From contig NZ_FOKQ01000014.1 of the NCBI RefSeq assembly GCF_900112155.1, forward strand, positions 1 through 47,921: DNA of 47,921 nt, given 5' to 3'. The translations under genes and the position numbers were made by a program. This document shows, piece by piece, positions 24,169 to 31,772 of the stretch; within the stretch, counting starts at the first letter, position 1; every line of letters starts with the position of its first letter. This DNA is from Hominimerdicola alba (lineage in GTDB: Bacteria > Bacillota > Clostridia > Oscillospirales > Ruminococcaceae). The notes under the pieces were generated by a model. That model ran no database searches. It was not told the origin of the DNA and saw nothing but the letters and a program-made list of their open reading frames with translations.

Positions 24169-24792
24169 TTAATCCTCTGTTATATAACCCAGTTCATCCG
24201 GCAGATCATCCCATAATTTCTCTCTTGAACTGTACTTATCAAATTTTGAAACTATCAGAGGTGCGGGTTCGGGATAGACCGTCAGGCCGTCTCGTTCTCC
24301 CTTCTCGGGACGGATCGGGAATGCAAGCTGCTCTGTTTCGAGAGAAAACTGCGCGTTCACGCCCGGCTTGTTGCCTCTTGGGTCAAGCCTGATCCACCTG
24401 CCGAGAGACTTTATATATACTCCGTTCAGACCGTGATAAATGAGGATGGATGCGACGTCATCGTCCAGTATCAGCTTCTGATAGCAGAATCCTGCGGGGA
24501 CTCCCTTGCAGCGCAGTATCGCAGCTAATAAGTGAGATTTTGCAAAGCATATCCCATGTCCCGCTTTCAAGACCTCCGATGCCGAACAGGTCAGCTCATC
24601 TGCATTTATATCCGCCGAGTGTGATATGTTATCACGCACATATTCAAAGACTATTCTTACAAAGTCTGTTTCATCTGTTGCTTTATTGAACAATGTGTCA
24701 GCAAGCTCTGAAACAGCCTGATCGGAATAATCTATTGCATCGGAGCAATTAAGATAATCCCCAATCTTATCGGAATAAACCGTAATATCCAT
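24169..24792 (-). CDS. Transglutaminase-like cysteine protease fold protein
   Basis: 207 residues from ATG 24792, with GAAAGGA 9 bases upstream; a GTG at 24810 in the same frame lacks a site. The catalytic triad pattern is visible: GHGICFAKSHLLAAILR with Cys82, SILIYHGLNGVYI with His120 and RWIRLDPRGNK with Asp137. The N-terminal helices resemble other stand-alone transglutaminase-core proteins (FVRIVFEYVRDNISHSADIN). No signal peptide is present, so it is cytoplasmic. Such proteins hydrolyse or transfer amide groups; no substrate is known here. It lies 18 bases after the methyltransferase and 2 bases before the DJ-1 gene. Confidence 0.88.
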   Translation of the reverse strand: MDITVYSDKIGDYLNCSDAIDYSDQAVSELADTLFNKATDETDFVRIVFEYVRDNISHSADINADELTCSASEVLKAGHGICFAKSHLLAAILRCKGVPAGFCYQKLILDDDVASILIYHGLNGVYIKSLGRWIRLDPRGNKPGVNAQFSLETEQLAFPIRPEKGERDGLTVYPEPAPLIVSKFDKYSSREKLWDDLPDELGYITED

Positions 24793-24810
24793 TCTGTAGC
24801 GTCCTTTCAC

Positions 24811-25560
24811 TTATTTGCAAAACAGCATATTATTGACCCATTCCGTGACCCATACCTCTTTGTCGATGATCTTCATATCGTAGCTTTCGACAACATCACG
24901 GTCATATTTCCGCATAATATCGAGATAGGCCTGTTCCATTTTTCTCGGAAAACGGATACTGCTCTTGAAAGAATCAGCAGGAAACAGACCGCTTTCCCTG
25001 CAAAGCTCTTTCCACTCTTCTGCTGAATAAAACCTGATATGACCATCGGGCTTGACCTGCATATATTCGTCTATAAAACCGTCTTTGTCGATATCGTTGG
25101 GGGTCGGGTCGCAGATGAACAGATAACCCTCATCCGTAAGCACCCGGGATATTTCCGAAAGGCTCGCCCTTATCTCCGGGAAGTGATGCAGCGCATATCT
25201 CGATACCACCATATCAAAGCTCTTATCCGCAAAGGGGAAATTCACTCCGTCATATACGCAGAAGCTGATATTGTCAAGCTTTTCATCAGCTGCACGCCTG
25301 CGGTCGTTTTCCAGAGCCTTTTCAACTATATCCAGGCCGACAATAGTAACATCGGGAAAACTCTTGGCTATCGCAAATGTAAGATACCCTGTCCCCGCCC
25401 CCAGGTCGAGTATCTTCATCCCGGGTCTTACAGGAAGGAAGTCGATTATCGCATTCAGCTGCGTATCATCCTGGGTTTGTCTGGCATAGAAGTTTTTCTC
25501 AGCGAAGGCCGCTTCAAAGCCTTCCTTTGCTGCGGCTATGGTTTCTTTGGTATCTGACAT
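24811..25560 (-). CDS. SAM-dependent class I methyltransferase
   Basis: 249 residues from ATG 25560, preceded by GAAAGGAGATGTTACC. Motif I is MKILDLGAGTGYLTFAIAKS, the acidic motif II is TIVGLDIVEKAL, and later motifs are SFDMVVSRYALHHFPEIRAS and LTDEGYLFICDPTPND. This is the UbiE/Methyltransf_11 pattern. The C-terminal 80 residues (YMQVKPDGHIRFYSAEEWKE) probably shape the substrate pocket. The substrate is unknown. It is first gene of the operon methyltransferase, transglutaminase-like, DJ-1, acetyltransferase, driven by a promoter at 25631-25659. Confidence 0.92.
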   Translation of the reverse strand: MSDTKETIAAAKEGFEAAFAEKNFYARQTQDDTQLNAIIDFLPVRPGMKILDLGAGTGYLTFAIAKSFPDVTIVGLDIVEKALENDRRRAADEKLDNISFCVYDGVNFPFADKSFDMVVSRYALHHFPEIRASLSEISRVLTDEGYLFICDPTPNDIDKDGFIDEYMQVKPDGHIRFYSAEEWKELCRESGLFPADSFKSSIRFPRKMEQAYLDIMRKYDRDVVESYDMKIIDKEVWVTEWVNNMLFCK

Positions 25561-25630
25561 GGTAACATCTCCTTTCATGCGGCTTTAAAGCAGCACTGCC
25601 TCTCGCCAGCGTTACGATCTGTATGCTATC

Positions 25631-25659
25631 ATTCTATCATATATTTGTCCGGGAGTCAA
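25631..25659 (-). promoter_or_regulatory. Sigma-A promoter of the methyltransferase operon
   Basis: On the minus strand, TTGACT (25659-25654) and TAGAAT (25636-25631) with 17 bases between. The leader would be about 65 bases. Confidence 0.7.
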
Positions 25660-25812
25660 CAGCTTTTCAAAGGTCTGTATGGTCTGATAGCTATTATGGT
25701 TGACCGGGGAGCAGGAGAATGTTGATAAAATGGGCTGGTACAGCTTTGCATAATTACAGGGTTTGTTTATCACGGCGCTGCTTCGCAACTCCGTGAAAGC
25801 GCGAAAAAAGAT

Positions 25813-25946
25813 GGGGCTGTTGCACGAACAGCGTAACCGTGATTCGCGCATAATCGCACTTTGATAAGCATAAAAACACGAAACGAGCCGCGTAGCTACT
25901 CGGTGAAATGCCGAAAACAGCGGCGGGAAAGCTGTGCAACAGCCCC
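25813..25946. repeat. MITE-like element with 13-base terminal inverted repeats
   Basis: GGGGCTGTTGCAC at 25813-25825 and its exact complement GTGCAACAGCCCC at 25934-25946 bound a 134-base AT/GC-mixed segment with no credible gene. It lies between two operons. The ends resemble common IS terminal repeats and the hairpins at 11690, 15581 and 22205. It could also fold as one large cruciform. Confidence 0.6.
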
Positions 25947-25973
25947 CCGATTTTGACTCCAGTATCAAAGTTC

Positions 25974-26729
25974 CTATTTCAGCTTATTGTAATCCTCATC
26001 CGAAACAGCCTCGCACCATTCCGTACTGCCGTCCTCGCCCTCGATTTCTATTGCAAGGTGTGAGAACCATGAATCGGGTGCAGCACCGTGCCAGTGCTTA
26101 ACATTCGCAGGGATATTCACAACATCGCCCGGATGAAGCTCTCTTGCTTCCTTGCCCCATTCCTGATAGTATCCACGACCACCGACACATATCAGCATCT
26201 GACCACCGCCGCTTTTTGCGTGGTGGATATGCCAGTTGTTGCGGCAGGCAGGCTCAAAAGTGACATTGAATATCGCAAGCTGTTCGGTAGAAACAGGAGC
26301 AAGATAGCTCTGCCCTACGAAGTAATCGCCGTAGGGATTCGGCTCTCCGATTGGGAAGAAAATCTCGTTCTGATACCTGTCCTTATCGGTCATTTCAGGA
26401 GATTTGTCATTCCATACTTCTTTTGCAAGTCCAAACACCGCCCAAGCGTGCGGCCAGCCTGCATAGAAAGCCGTGTGTGTGATGATCGCTGCGATTTCCT
26501 TCTGAGATACGCCGTGATTTTTCGCATTCATCAGGTGGAATTTCAGCGCATCGCTCGTCACGCCCTGCGACATGAGAGCAACAACAGTAATGATACTGCG
26601 TGTTTTCAGGTCAATGTCGGTATTATTCCAGTTCTCCCCGAAAAGAATATCATCGTTGTAATGGGCAAATTCGGGAGCGAACTCACCGAGGGCATCTCTG
26701 CCAGCGGTCTGTACTATCTTTTCTGCCAT
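25974..26729 (-). CDS. Carboxymuconolactone decarboxylase-cupin fusion protein
   Basis: 251 residues, ATG 26729 after GAGGAGGTCACACT. Residues about 10-115 form a carboxymuconolactone decarboxylase (CMD) helical domain (DLKTRSIITVVALMSQG, KNHGVSQKEIAAIITHTAFY, GWPHAWAVF) without the CxxC of AhpD. Residues about 150-240 form a cupin with metal-type histidines (NNWHIHHAKSGGGQMLICV and PANVKHWHGAAPDSWFSHLA). Fusions of this kind are frequent beside flavodoxins and aldo/keto reductases in Firmicutes. The reaction is unknown; quinone or aldehyde chemistry is plausible. It is the last gene of the redox operon. Confidence 0.88.
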   Translation of the reverse strand: MAEKIVQTAGRDALGEFAPEFAHYNDDILFGENWNNTDIDLKTRSIITVVALMSQGVTSDALKFHLMNAKNHGVSQKEIAAIITHTAFYAGWPHAWAVFGLAKEVWNDKSPEMTDKDRYQNEIFFPIGEPNPYGDYFVGQSYLAPVSTEQLAIFNVTFEPACRNNWHIHHAKSGGGQMLICVGGRGYYQEWGKEARELHPGDVVNIPANVKHWHGAAPDSWFSHLAIEIEGEDGSTEWCEAVSDEDYNKLK

Positions 26730-26741
26730 AGTGTGACCTCC

Positions 26742-27227
26742 TCACAGCCATTCGGCAACGGTATTCTTAGAATCCTTTGCTTTTGATCCGACGATAGCAA
26801 GTCCCTTGCTGTCAACACTTGCACCCTTGCACATTTTCTTCACATCAGACACCATACTTCCGAGACCGGAGCCTTCATGGGTGCTGATGACTCTGACGGT
26901 CTTCCCGCTGAAATCAAGCCCTGTCAGTGAAGTTTCTACTTCGGGAGCATAAGTTCCCCAATAGATTGGACTCATGATAAAAATCGTGTCATAGGCGGAA
27001 ATGTCCGTCAGCTTCTCCTTAATAGGAGCATTTCCGATACGCTGTTTTGCTTCCTCGATACAGGTCTTGTAATCAGCCGCATACGGAACAGCAGGCTCGA
27101 CCTTGAATATATCCGCACCTGTCAGCTCCTGCACGAACTCTGCAACGATTTCGGTGTTGCCCTTGTCGATATATCCTACTGCGTAGTTTTCATCAGCTCT
27201 GCTGAAATAAATGATAAGTGCTTTCAT
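26742..27227 (-). CDS. Flavodoxin
   Basis: 161 residues from ATG 27227, directly after ACAGGAGGAATTT; upstream in-frame starts would overlap the previous gene. The FMN phosphate loop is replaced by the longer Flavodoxin_4 form, IIYFSRADENYAVGYIDKGN, followed by TEIVAEFVQELTGAD. The isoalloxazine loop region is FIMSPIYWGTYAPEVETSL, with STHEGSGLGSMVSDVKK near the C-terminus. It carries electrons, probably for the neighbouring reductases. It lies 52 bases after the FMN-reductase-like gene and 12 bases before the CMD-cupin gene. Confidence 0.88.
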   Translation of the reverse strand: MKALIIYFSRADENYAVGYIDKGNTEIVAEFVQELTGADIFKVEPAVPYAADYKTCIEEAKQRIGNAPIKEKLTDISAYDTIFIMSPIYWGTYAPEVETSLTGLDFSGKTVRVISTHEGSGLGSMVSDVKKMCKGASVDSKGLAIVGSKAKDSKNTVAEWL

Positions 27228-27279
27228 AAATTCCTCCTGTTTTAGAAATTCGTATTCAGTTTCTTTATTTACTCCTTGA

Positions 27280-27906
27280 TCAAAGATCTTCTCTGATAAA
27301 ATGTGTAGGCTGCCATGGCTCTTTCTCAGGCAATCCATACTTTTCCTTTCCGAGAGCAATAGACTTCATCAGAAAGCTCATATTCTTAGCAAGCGTTCGC
27401 ATTGTCTGCAAACCCTCTGCGTCCTTTTCGGCTTCACCGATCTCACGACCATGTACGCAGTTCCAGTATTGGCTTGAAGCTACGGGCATATTGCTTATGG
27501 TGAAATACTTATTCAGCTCGTCGAATGTTGCTGAACAGCCACCGCGCCTTGCGACAACAACACTTGCTCCGACCTTCATGGTCTTATCGAAGCGGGTGCT
27601 GAAAAACAGTCTGTCAAGGCAGGCGATGAGCGTTGCGTTTGCTGAAGCATAATACACAGGCGAAGCTACTACAAGACCGTCCGCCGCTTCAAACTTCGGT
27701 GCAAGCTCATTGACCGCATCATTGAATACACAATGCCCAAGCTCTGCACATTTGCGGCAGGCGATACAGCCGCGAATATCCTTGTTCCCGATATGACAGA
27801 CTTCCGTTTCTATGCCTTGTGCTTCAAAAGTCTTTGCAAGCTCGTTTACAGCTATCGCAGTATTGCCTTTAGCGTGGGGACTTCCGTTAATTATCAATAC
27901 TTTCAT
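27280..27906 (-). CDS. NADPH-dependent FMN reductase / flavodoxin-fold oxidoreductase
   Basis: 208 residues, ATG 27906 after AACGGAGGAAACTGGC. The FMN site is INGSPHAKGNTAIAVNELAK. A cysteine cluster CIACRKCAELGHC (about 47-59) is typical of the iron-sulfur flavoprotein-related branch, although its full four-Cys ISF spacing is not evident. VASPVYYASANATLIACLDR is the second flavin-contact region. It likely reduces FMN, quinones or nitro compounds with NAD(P)H. It is within the redox operon, 17 bases after the monooxygenase-like gene. Confidence 0.88.
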   Translation of the reverse strand: MKVLIINGSPHAKGNTAIAVNELAKTFEAQGIETEVCHIGNKDIRGCIACRKCAELGHCVFNDAVNELAPKFEAADGLVVASPVYYASANATLIACLDRLFFSTRFDKTMKVGASVVVARRGGCSATFDELNKYFTISNMPVASSQYWNCVHGREIGEAEKDAEGLQTMRTLAKNMSFLMKSIALGKEKYGLPEKEPWQPTHFIREDL

Positions 27907-27923
27907 GCCAGTTTCCTCCGTTT

Positions 27924-28256
27924 CTATTTAACAATAAATTTCGTATCCTTATCGGGAATACCGTCCTCATCGGAGATATACCTTTCGACCTTCATTTTCA
28001 GACCGTACTTCTCCCGAAGCTCTGTAATTGTCTGCATCATGGGCGAAGCATGATGGACATCAATTGCGCCCTGACTTGTCCATTGATCTATCAGCAGTAC
28101 CGTTTCGGGATCGTCAAGAGGCTGAAAATACTCATAGCGGAGATTGCCGTTCTCATTTCGTATCTTGTCCACCGTACCGCTTTGAATCATTTCCTCTGCG
28201 AATTTACGGGCGTTTCCGTTCTCGCCCGTGTAATAGATGTTTACCGTGATGCTCAT
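27924..28256 (-). CDS. Putative quinol monooxygenase (ABM domain)
   Basis: 110 residues, an ABM-type ferredoxin-like fold: NARKFAEEMIQSGTVDKIRN, NLRYEYFQPLDDPETVLLID, WTSQGAIDVHHASPMMQTI. Such small dimers (YgiN-like) oxidise quinols or act as heme or antibiotic monooxygenases. In this anaerobe the chemistry is uncertain. It starts 4 bases after the aldo/keto reductase stop with only a weak site (GGTGA), suggesting translation coupled to the upstream gene. Confidence 0.85.
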   Translation of the reverse strand: MSITVNIYYTGENGNARKFAEEMIQSGTVDKIRNENGNLRYEYFQPLDDPETVLLIDQWTSQGAIDVHHASPMMQTITELREKYGLKMKVERYISDEDGIPDKDTKFIVK

Positions 28257-28260
28257 ACTT

Positions 28261-29115
28261 TCACCAAGTCATCGCAAACTCGACCTTTTCGGGAGCCTCG
28301 GGGTTTCCGATCATGGGCGAAGCCTTATCGAGTGCCTGCAAGGACAGCATCTCGTCCTCGTTCAGCTCAAAGTCAAATATGTTGATGTTTTCCCTGATAC
28401 GCTCGGTATGCACCGACTTCGGGATAACTGCAACATCACTCTGCACAAGGAAACGCAGAATCACCTGTGCAGGCGTTTTGCCATACTTCTCAGCAAGCAC
28501 CTTCACGGCAGGCTCGGAGAACATTTCATTGGATCTGCCCTGACCGAGCGGAGAATAAGCCTGATGTGCGATACTGTACTTTTCAAGCCATTTCTTTTCT
28601 TCAAGGCGCTGGCAGTAAAGGTGCGTTTCGATCTGGTTGAGCGCAGGCTTTATTTCGTTGAAGTTGATGAGGTCGATGAAACGATCAGCTTCCATATTTG
28701 AAACACCGATCGCCTTGATCTTGCCTGCCTTGTAGTATTCCTCAAGCACACGCCAAGCGGCGTACACATTTCCAAAAGCCCAATGTAACAGAACCATGTC
28801 GATATACTCCACGCCGAGCTTTCTCATTGACTCGTCAAGGCTCTTGCGGCAGTCCTCGGTCTCAAAGGAGCGAAACCACACCTTTGTTGTGATGAAAAGC
28901 TCCGAACGGGTGCAAAGTCCTTCGTCGAGTGCCGCCTTGATGCCTGCGCCGACAGCATCTTCGTTGCCGTAAGCCTGTGCCGTGTCGATCAGGCGATAGC
29001 CTGCCCGTATCGCTTCAAGCACGCTGTTTTTGCACTCCGCCGCATCGGTCACCTGAAAAGTGCCGTAGCCGAGCATGGGCATTTTTATGCCGTTGTTCAA
29101 TACCTTGTAAATCAT
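28261..29115 (-). CDS. Aldo/keto reductase
   Basis: 284 residues, ATG 29115 after AAAGGAGGATCACATT. The catalytic tetrad is visible: D44 and Y49 in RLIDTAQAYGNE, K78 in TTKVWF, H111 in LLHWAF. The NADPH site is in the C-terminal part (VIPKSVHTERIRENI) with QAYSPLGQG before it. It reduces aldehydes and ketones with NADPH. Its place after a YqhD-type alcohol dehydrogenase and before flavoproteins points to carbonyl detoxification. Confidence 0.93.
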   Translation of the reverse strand: MIYKVLNNGIKMPMLGYGTFQVTDAAECKNSVLEAIRAGYRLIDTAQAYGNEDAVGAGIKAALDEGLCTRSELFITTKVWFRSFETEDCRKSLDESMRKLGVEYIDMVLLHWAFGNVYAAWRVLEEYYKAGKIKAIGVSNMEADRFIDLINFNEIKPALNQIETHLYCQRLEEKKWLEKYSIAHQAYSPLGQGRSNEMFSEPAVKVLAEKYGKTPAQVILRFLVQSDVAVIPKSVHTERIRENINIFDFELNEDEMLSLQALDKASPMIGNPEAPEKVEFAMTW

Positions 29116-29169
29116 AATGTGATCCTCCTTTTTTCTGTGTAACAGATATTTCGCATTGTTCCGGTCTTA

Positions 29170-30336
29170 TTACATACTCGCTTTCAGTATCTTAACGACC
29201 TCATCATGGTCAAGCACCTTGTAGCCTCCGTTCAGGATAATAGTCGCATCAGCGATACCCTCGATCATATCTTCGGTCGCACCGAGGTCTTTGATGTTCA
29301 TCACAAGTCCGATCTCCTTCATCCAGCTTTCCATAGCGGAAAGTCCCTCATTAGCAAGCTGTTCATCGGTCTTGCCCTCGGCGGATATGCCCCATACCTC
29401 GGTTGCAAAACGAGCAAACTTCTTCAAACCGTAAGGCATGATATATCTGTAATACGGCAGAGATACCGCAGCAAGTGTCATACCGTGCGTTGCGTCCGTA
29501 TATGCGCCAACTGCCTGACCGAGCATATGCACCATCCAGTCCTCGGATTTTCCTCTGGAAACAAGCGTATTTAGCGCCCATGTCGCAGTCCACATGATGT
29601 TGGAACGTGCTTCGTAGTCCTGCGGGTTTTCAACAGCGATACAGCTTGCGTGGATAAGGCTTTTCATAAGTCCCTCGCTGATGTAGTCAGAGGTATTGTT
29701 GTCCTCACCTGAGAAATACTGTTCGCAGATATGATTGAGAATATCGTAGATACCTGCCACCATCTGATATTTCGGGAGCGTCATGGTGTATCTCGGATTG
29801 AGGATAGAGAATTTCGGCATTACATCGTCACTGAACACATGACCGATCTTGAGCTTTGCTTCGTGATTGGTTATGACAGAACCGCCGTTCATTTCTGAGC
29901 CTGTACCTGCCATTGTCAGCACGCAACCGACTGGCACGATCTTGCAGGTCGGTTCTTCAAAGCGGATATAGTATTTATCCCACGGATCATCATCACAGTG
30001 AACGGAAACAGATACAGCTTTTGAATAGTCGCAGACAGAACCGCCGCCCACAGCAAGGATAAAATCTGTCTTATGCTCACGGGCAATCGCAACGCCCTCA
30101 TTCAGCTTGTCGGAAGTCGGATTAGGCATAACGCCCGAAACCTCGGCAACATTCTTACCGCAGTCGTTCAGGATAGCAATAATTTCATCATACAGACCGC
30201 TTTTTTTGATAGAACCTCCGCCGTACACGAACAGAATGTTTTTGCCGTAGTTTGCAAGCTCAGTTTTCAGATTGCTGAGAGAGTCCTCACCGAAATAGAG
30301 CTTGGTCGGGTTGTGGTAGCTGAAATTTCCTAACAT
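29170..30336 (-). CDS. Iron-containing alcohol dehydrogenase, YqhD/BdhA type
   Basis: 388 residues, ATG 30336 after ACGGAGGTATGTATC. N-terminal NFSYHNPTKLYFGED and the NADPH-binding GGGS (97-100, AVGGGSVCDYSKA) mark group III alcohol dehydrogenases. Metal ligands are D198 and H202 (GIYDILNHICEQYFS), H270 (VHMLGQAVGAYTD) and H284 (ATHGMTLAA). YqhD reduces short aldehydes, glyoxal and methylglyoxal-type compounds with NADPH; BdhA acts on butyraldehyde. Either role suits a fermentative Firmicute. First enzyme of the operon, 15 bases after the small gene. Confidence 0.93.
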   Translation of the reverse strand: MLGNFSYHNPTKLYFGEDSLSNLKTELANYGKNILFVYGGGSIKKSGLYDEIIAILNDCGKNVAEVSGVMPNPTSDKLNEGVAIAREHKTDFILAVGGGSVCDYSKAVSVSVHCDDDPWDKYYIRFEEPTCKIVPVGCVLTMAGTGSEMNGGSVITNHEAKLKIGHVFSDDVMPKFSILNPRYTMTLPKYQMVAGIYDILNHICEQYFSGEDNNTSDYISEGLMKSLIHASCIAVENPQDYEARSNIMWTATWALNTLVSRGKSEDWMVHMLGQAVGAYTDATHGMTLAAVSLPYYRYIMPYGLKKFARFATEVWGISAEGKTDEQLANEGLSAMESWMKEIGLVMNIKDLGATEDMIEGIADATIILNGGYKVLDHDEVVKILKASM

Positions 30337-30351
30337 GATACATACCTCCGT

Positions 30352-30594
30352 TTATTGGTTTTTGTTTTCCGTACACCATATTACATAATCAAGCCTGTCG
30401 AGCAATGCCTGTTCCTTGTGGATAGAATCAAGCAAAGAACGCCTTGCATTTCGCAGGATACGAACCTTTTCGGCACAGCATTCCTTACCGCAGCATTCGG
30501 AAAGAAAAGCCTTTATCTGCTTGTCGGTCAGCCCCGCCTGCGATAATACCTCGGCTATCTCATTATCGGTAATATTCGTATTTGTCACTTTCAT
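30352..30594 (-). CDS. Small helical protein of unknown function
   Basis: 80 residues from ATG 30594 with GAGGTGATAGA upstream. The pattern is TDNEIAEVLSQAGLTDKQIK, a cysteine pair in ECCGKECCAEKV, then RILRNARRSLLDSIHKEQAL and LDRLDYVIW. Short proteins with this RxxLLDxIHxxQxxLDxLDY pattern recur in Firmicutes next to reductases and regulators, but I know no function. It is the first gene after the operon promoter, so it may be a regulator or partner of the redox enzymes. Confidence 0.7.
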   Translation of the reverse strand: MKVTNTNITDNEIAEVLSQAGLTDKQIKAFLSECCGKECCAEKVRILRNARRSLLDSIHKEQALLDRLDYVIWCTENKNQ

Positions 30595-30617
30595 TCTATC
30601 ACCTCGCAAAACAAAAA

Positions 30618-30643
30618 GAGTACAGGTTTTATGTCCTGTACTC
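30618..30643 (-). terminator. Terminator of the LysR gene
   Basis: GAGTACAGG pairs perfectly with CCTGTACTC around 8 bases; on the minus strand TTTTTGTTTT follows. It lies 47 bases after the LysR stop. The next operon promoter overlaps its start, so transcripts from that promoter lack a complete stem. Confidence 0.8.
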
Positions 30644-30672
30644 ATTATAGCATAGTTTTCTCAACATGTAAA
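30644..30672 (-). promoter_or_regulatory. Sigma-A promoter of the redox operon
   Basis: On the minus strand, TTTACA (30672-30667) and TATAAT (30649-30644) with 17 bases between. The predicted start (about 30637) falls in the GAGTACAGG dyad, which could also serve as an operator. Confidence 0.75.
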
Positions 30673-30689
30673 ATGCTTATATCTTATAC

Positions 30690-31571
30690 TTAGGTATGCT
30701 CAGAATGTATACTTTTGATATATTCAAGAAACTTCCCCGCCGCACCCGAATAGGGACTGAGTTTTTTCCACGCAAGAACCGATGTAAACGACAGCTCGGG
30801 TGTCAGCGGTCGGAACGTGAGCTTTGCGGGATCATACAGATCGACTGCACCTTCAATCGTCAAAACACAGGCTATCCCGCGCTCTGCAAGAGGTGCAACG
30901 TTGTTGATAAGGTTCATTGTCGCAACAATGTCCAGTTCGGAGACGGGACACCTCAGCCATTCTTCGATCTCGCTTTTCAGGGCGATGCGACTCGTCACAA
31001 CCAAAGGCAATCCCTTTAACTGCTTTCGGGTTATCGCTTTTTCTTTCGCAAGCGGGTGATCGGCAGGCATCAGCAAGCCCCACGTTTCCTTTGAGGGCAG
31101 TCGGATATAGTCGAATTTCTCTATATCCACAGGCTCTAACAGTATCCCGAAGTCAAGAAGTCCGTGTTCGAGCTTTTCTTTGACACGGTCAGCCGTACCT
31201 GTGAGAATATCAAAGCTGACAAGCGGATAGCGTTCACGGAAATGAGAGATCAGTTCGGGGAGTATCTCCGCCGCTTTCAGACCTCCGCTGCCAACCGATA
31301 TGATGCCGCTGATTTCTTCCTGTTCCTGAAAGTCGCTGTCTATCTTCTTCATCAAGGTAACAACTTCTTCCGCACGTCTTCGGAGCATCACGCCCGAATC
31401 GGTCAGAGTGAGCCGTTTGCCCCTGATAAAGAGCGTGGTGTGCAGTTCGTCCTCAAGCTCTTTCATCTGACGGCTGAGCGTGGGCTGGGTGACGTGCAAA
31501 ACCTCGGCGGCTCTTGATATGTTCTCCTCACGCACAACGGTGAGAAAGTATTCCAGTAAACGCAGTTCCAT
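30690..31571 (-). CDS. LysR-family transcriptional regulator
   Basis: 293 residues from ATG 31571, after GGAGGTGCTGTC. The N-terminal HTH is classic: LEYFLTVVREENISRAAEVL, HVTQPTLSRQMKELEDEL, LFIRGKRLTLTDSG. A substrate-binding domain of about 200 residues follows (ISVGSGGLKAAEILPELISH, LLDFGILLEPVD). It has its own promoter and faces a divergent SDR gene with three TTGGCAC repeats between. By position it probably controls the divergent SDR and the downstream redox operon; the inducer is unknown. Confidence 0.93.
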   Translation of the reverse strand: MELRLLEYFLTVVREENISRAAEVLHVTQPTLSRQMKELEDELHTTLFIRGKRLTLTDSGVMLRRRAEEVVTLMKKIDSDFQEQEEISGIISVGSGGLKAAEILPELISHFRERYPLVSFDILTGTADRVKEKLEHGLLDFGILLEPVDIEKFDYIRLPSKETWGLLMPADHPLAKEKAITRKQLKGLPLVVTSRIALKSEIEEWLRCPVSELDIVATMNLINNVAPLAERGIACVLTIEGAVDLYDPAKLTFRPLTPELSFTSVLAWKKLSPYSGAAGKFLEYIKSIHSEHT

Positions 31572-31605
31572 GACAGCACCTCCAAACACAGCATGATATA
31601 TGATA

Positions 31606-31634
31606 ATTATACCACATGAGGATTGAAAGGTCAA
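31606..31634 (-). promoter_or_regulatory. Sigma-A promoter of the LysR gene
   Basis: On the minus strand, TTGACC (31634-31629) and TATAAT (31611-31606) with 17 bases between. The leader is about 28 bases. Confidence 0.78.
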
Positions 31635-31660
31635 TCGGCAGAATGAGTATATTATTTCAT

Positions 31661-31710
31661 TTGGCACGAATTGATAATAATATTGGCACGATATGATGTT
31701 CCATTGGCAC
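31661..31710 (+). promoter_or_regulatory. Three TTGGCAC direct repeats, probable operator
   Basis: TTGGCAC occurs at 31661, 31683 and 31704, spaced 22 and 21 bases, i.e. on the same face of the helix. The last copy lies inside the SDR promoter between -35 and -10. This is a plausible site for the adjacent LysR regulator or another factor. Confidence 0.6.
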
Positions 31711-31727
31711 AGCTTTTCTGCTATAAT
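31699..31727 (+). promoter_or_regulatory. Promoter of the SDR gene
   Basis: TTCCAT (31699-31704) and a perfect TATAAT (31722-31727) with 17 bases between. The weak -35 fits activation from the upstream TTGGCAC repeats. Confidence 0.65.
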
Positions 31728-31772
31728 AGATACAACAGTAAAACACTAACGACCGAAACGGAGGTATCTACT

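Noticed and set aside
25612-25968. 118-codon minus-strand frame
   Set aside because: It runs across the MITE-like element and the methyltransferase promoter, and its Ser/Cys/Phe-rich translation is not protein-like.
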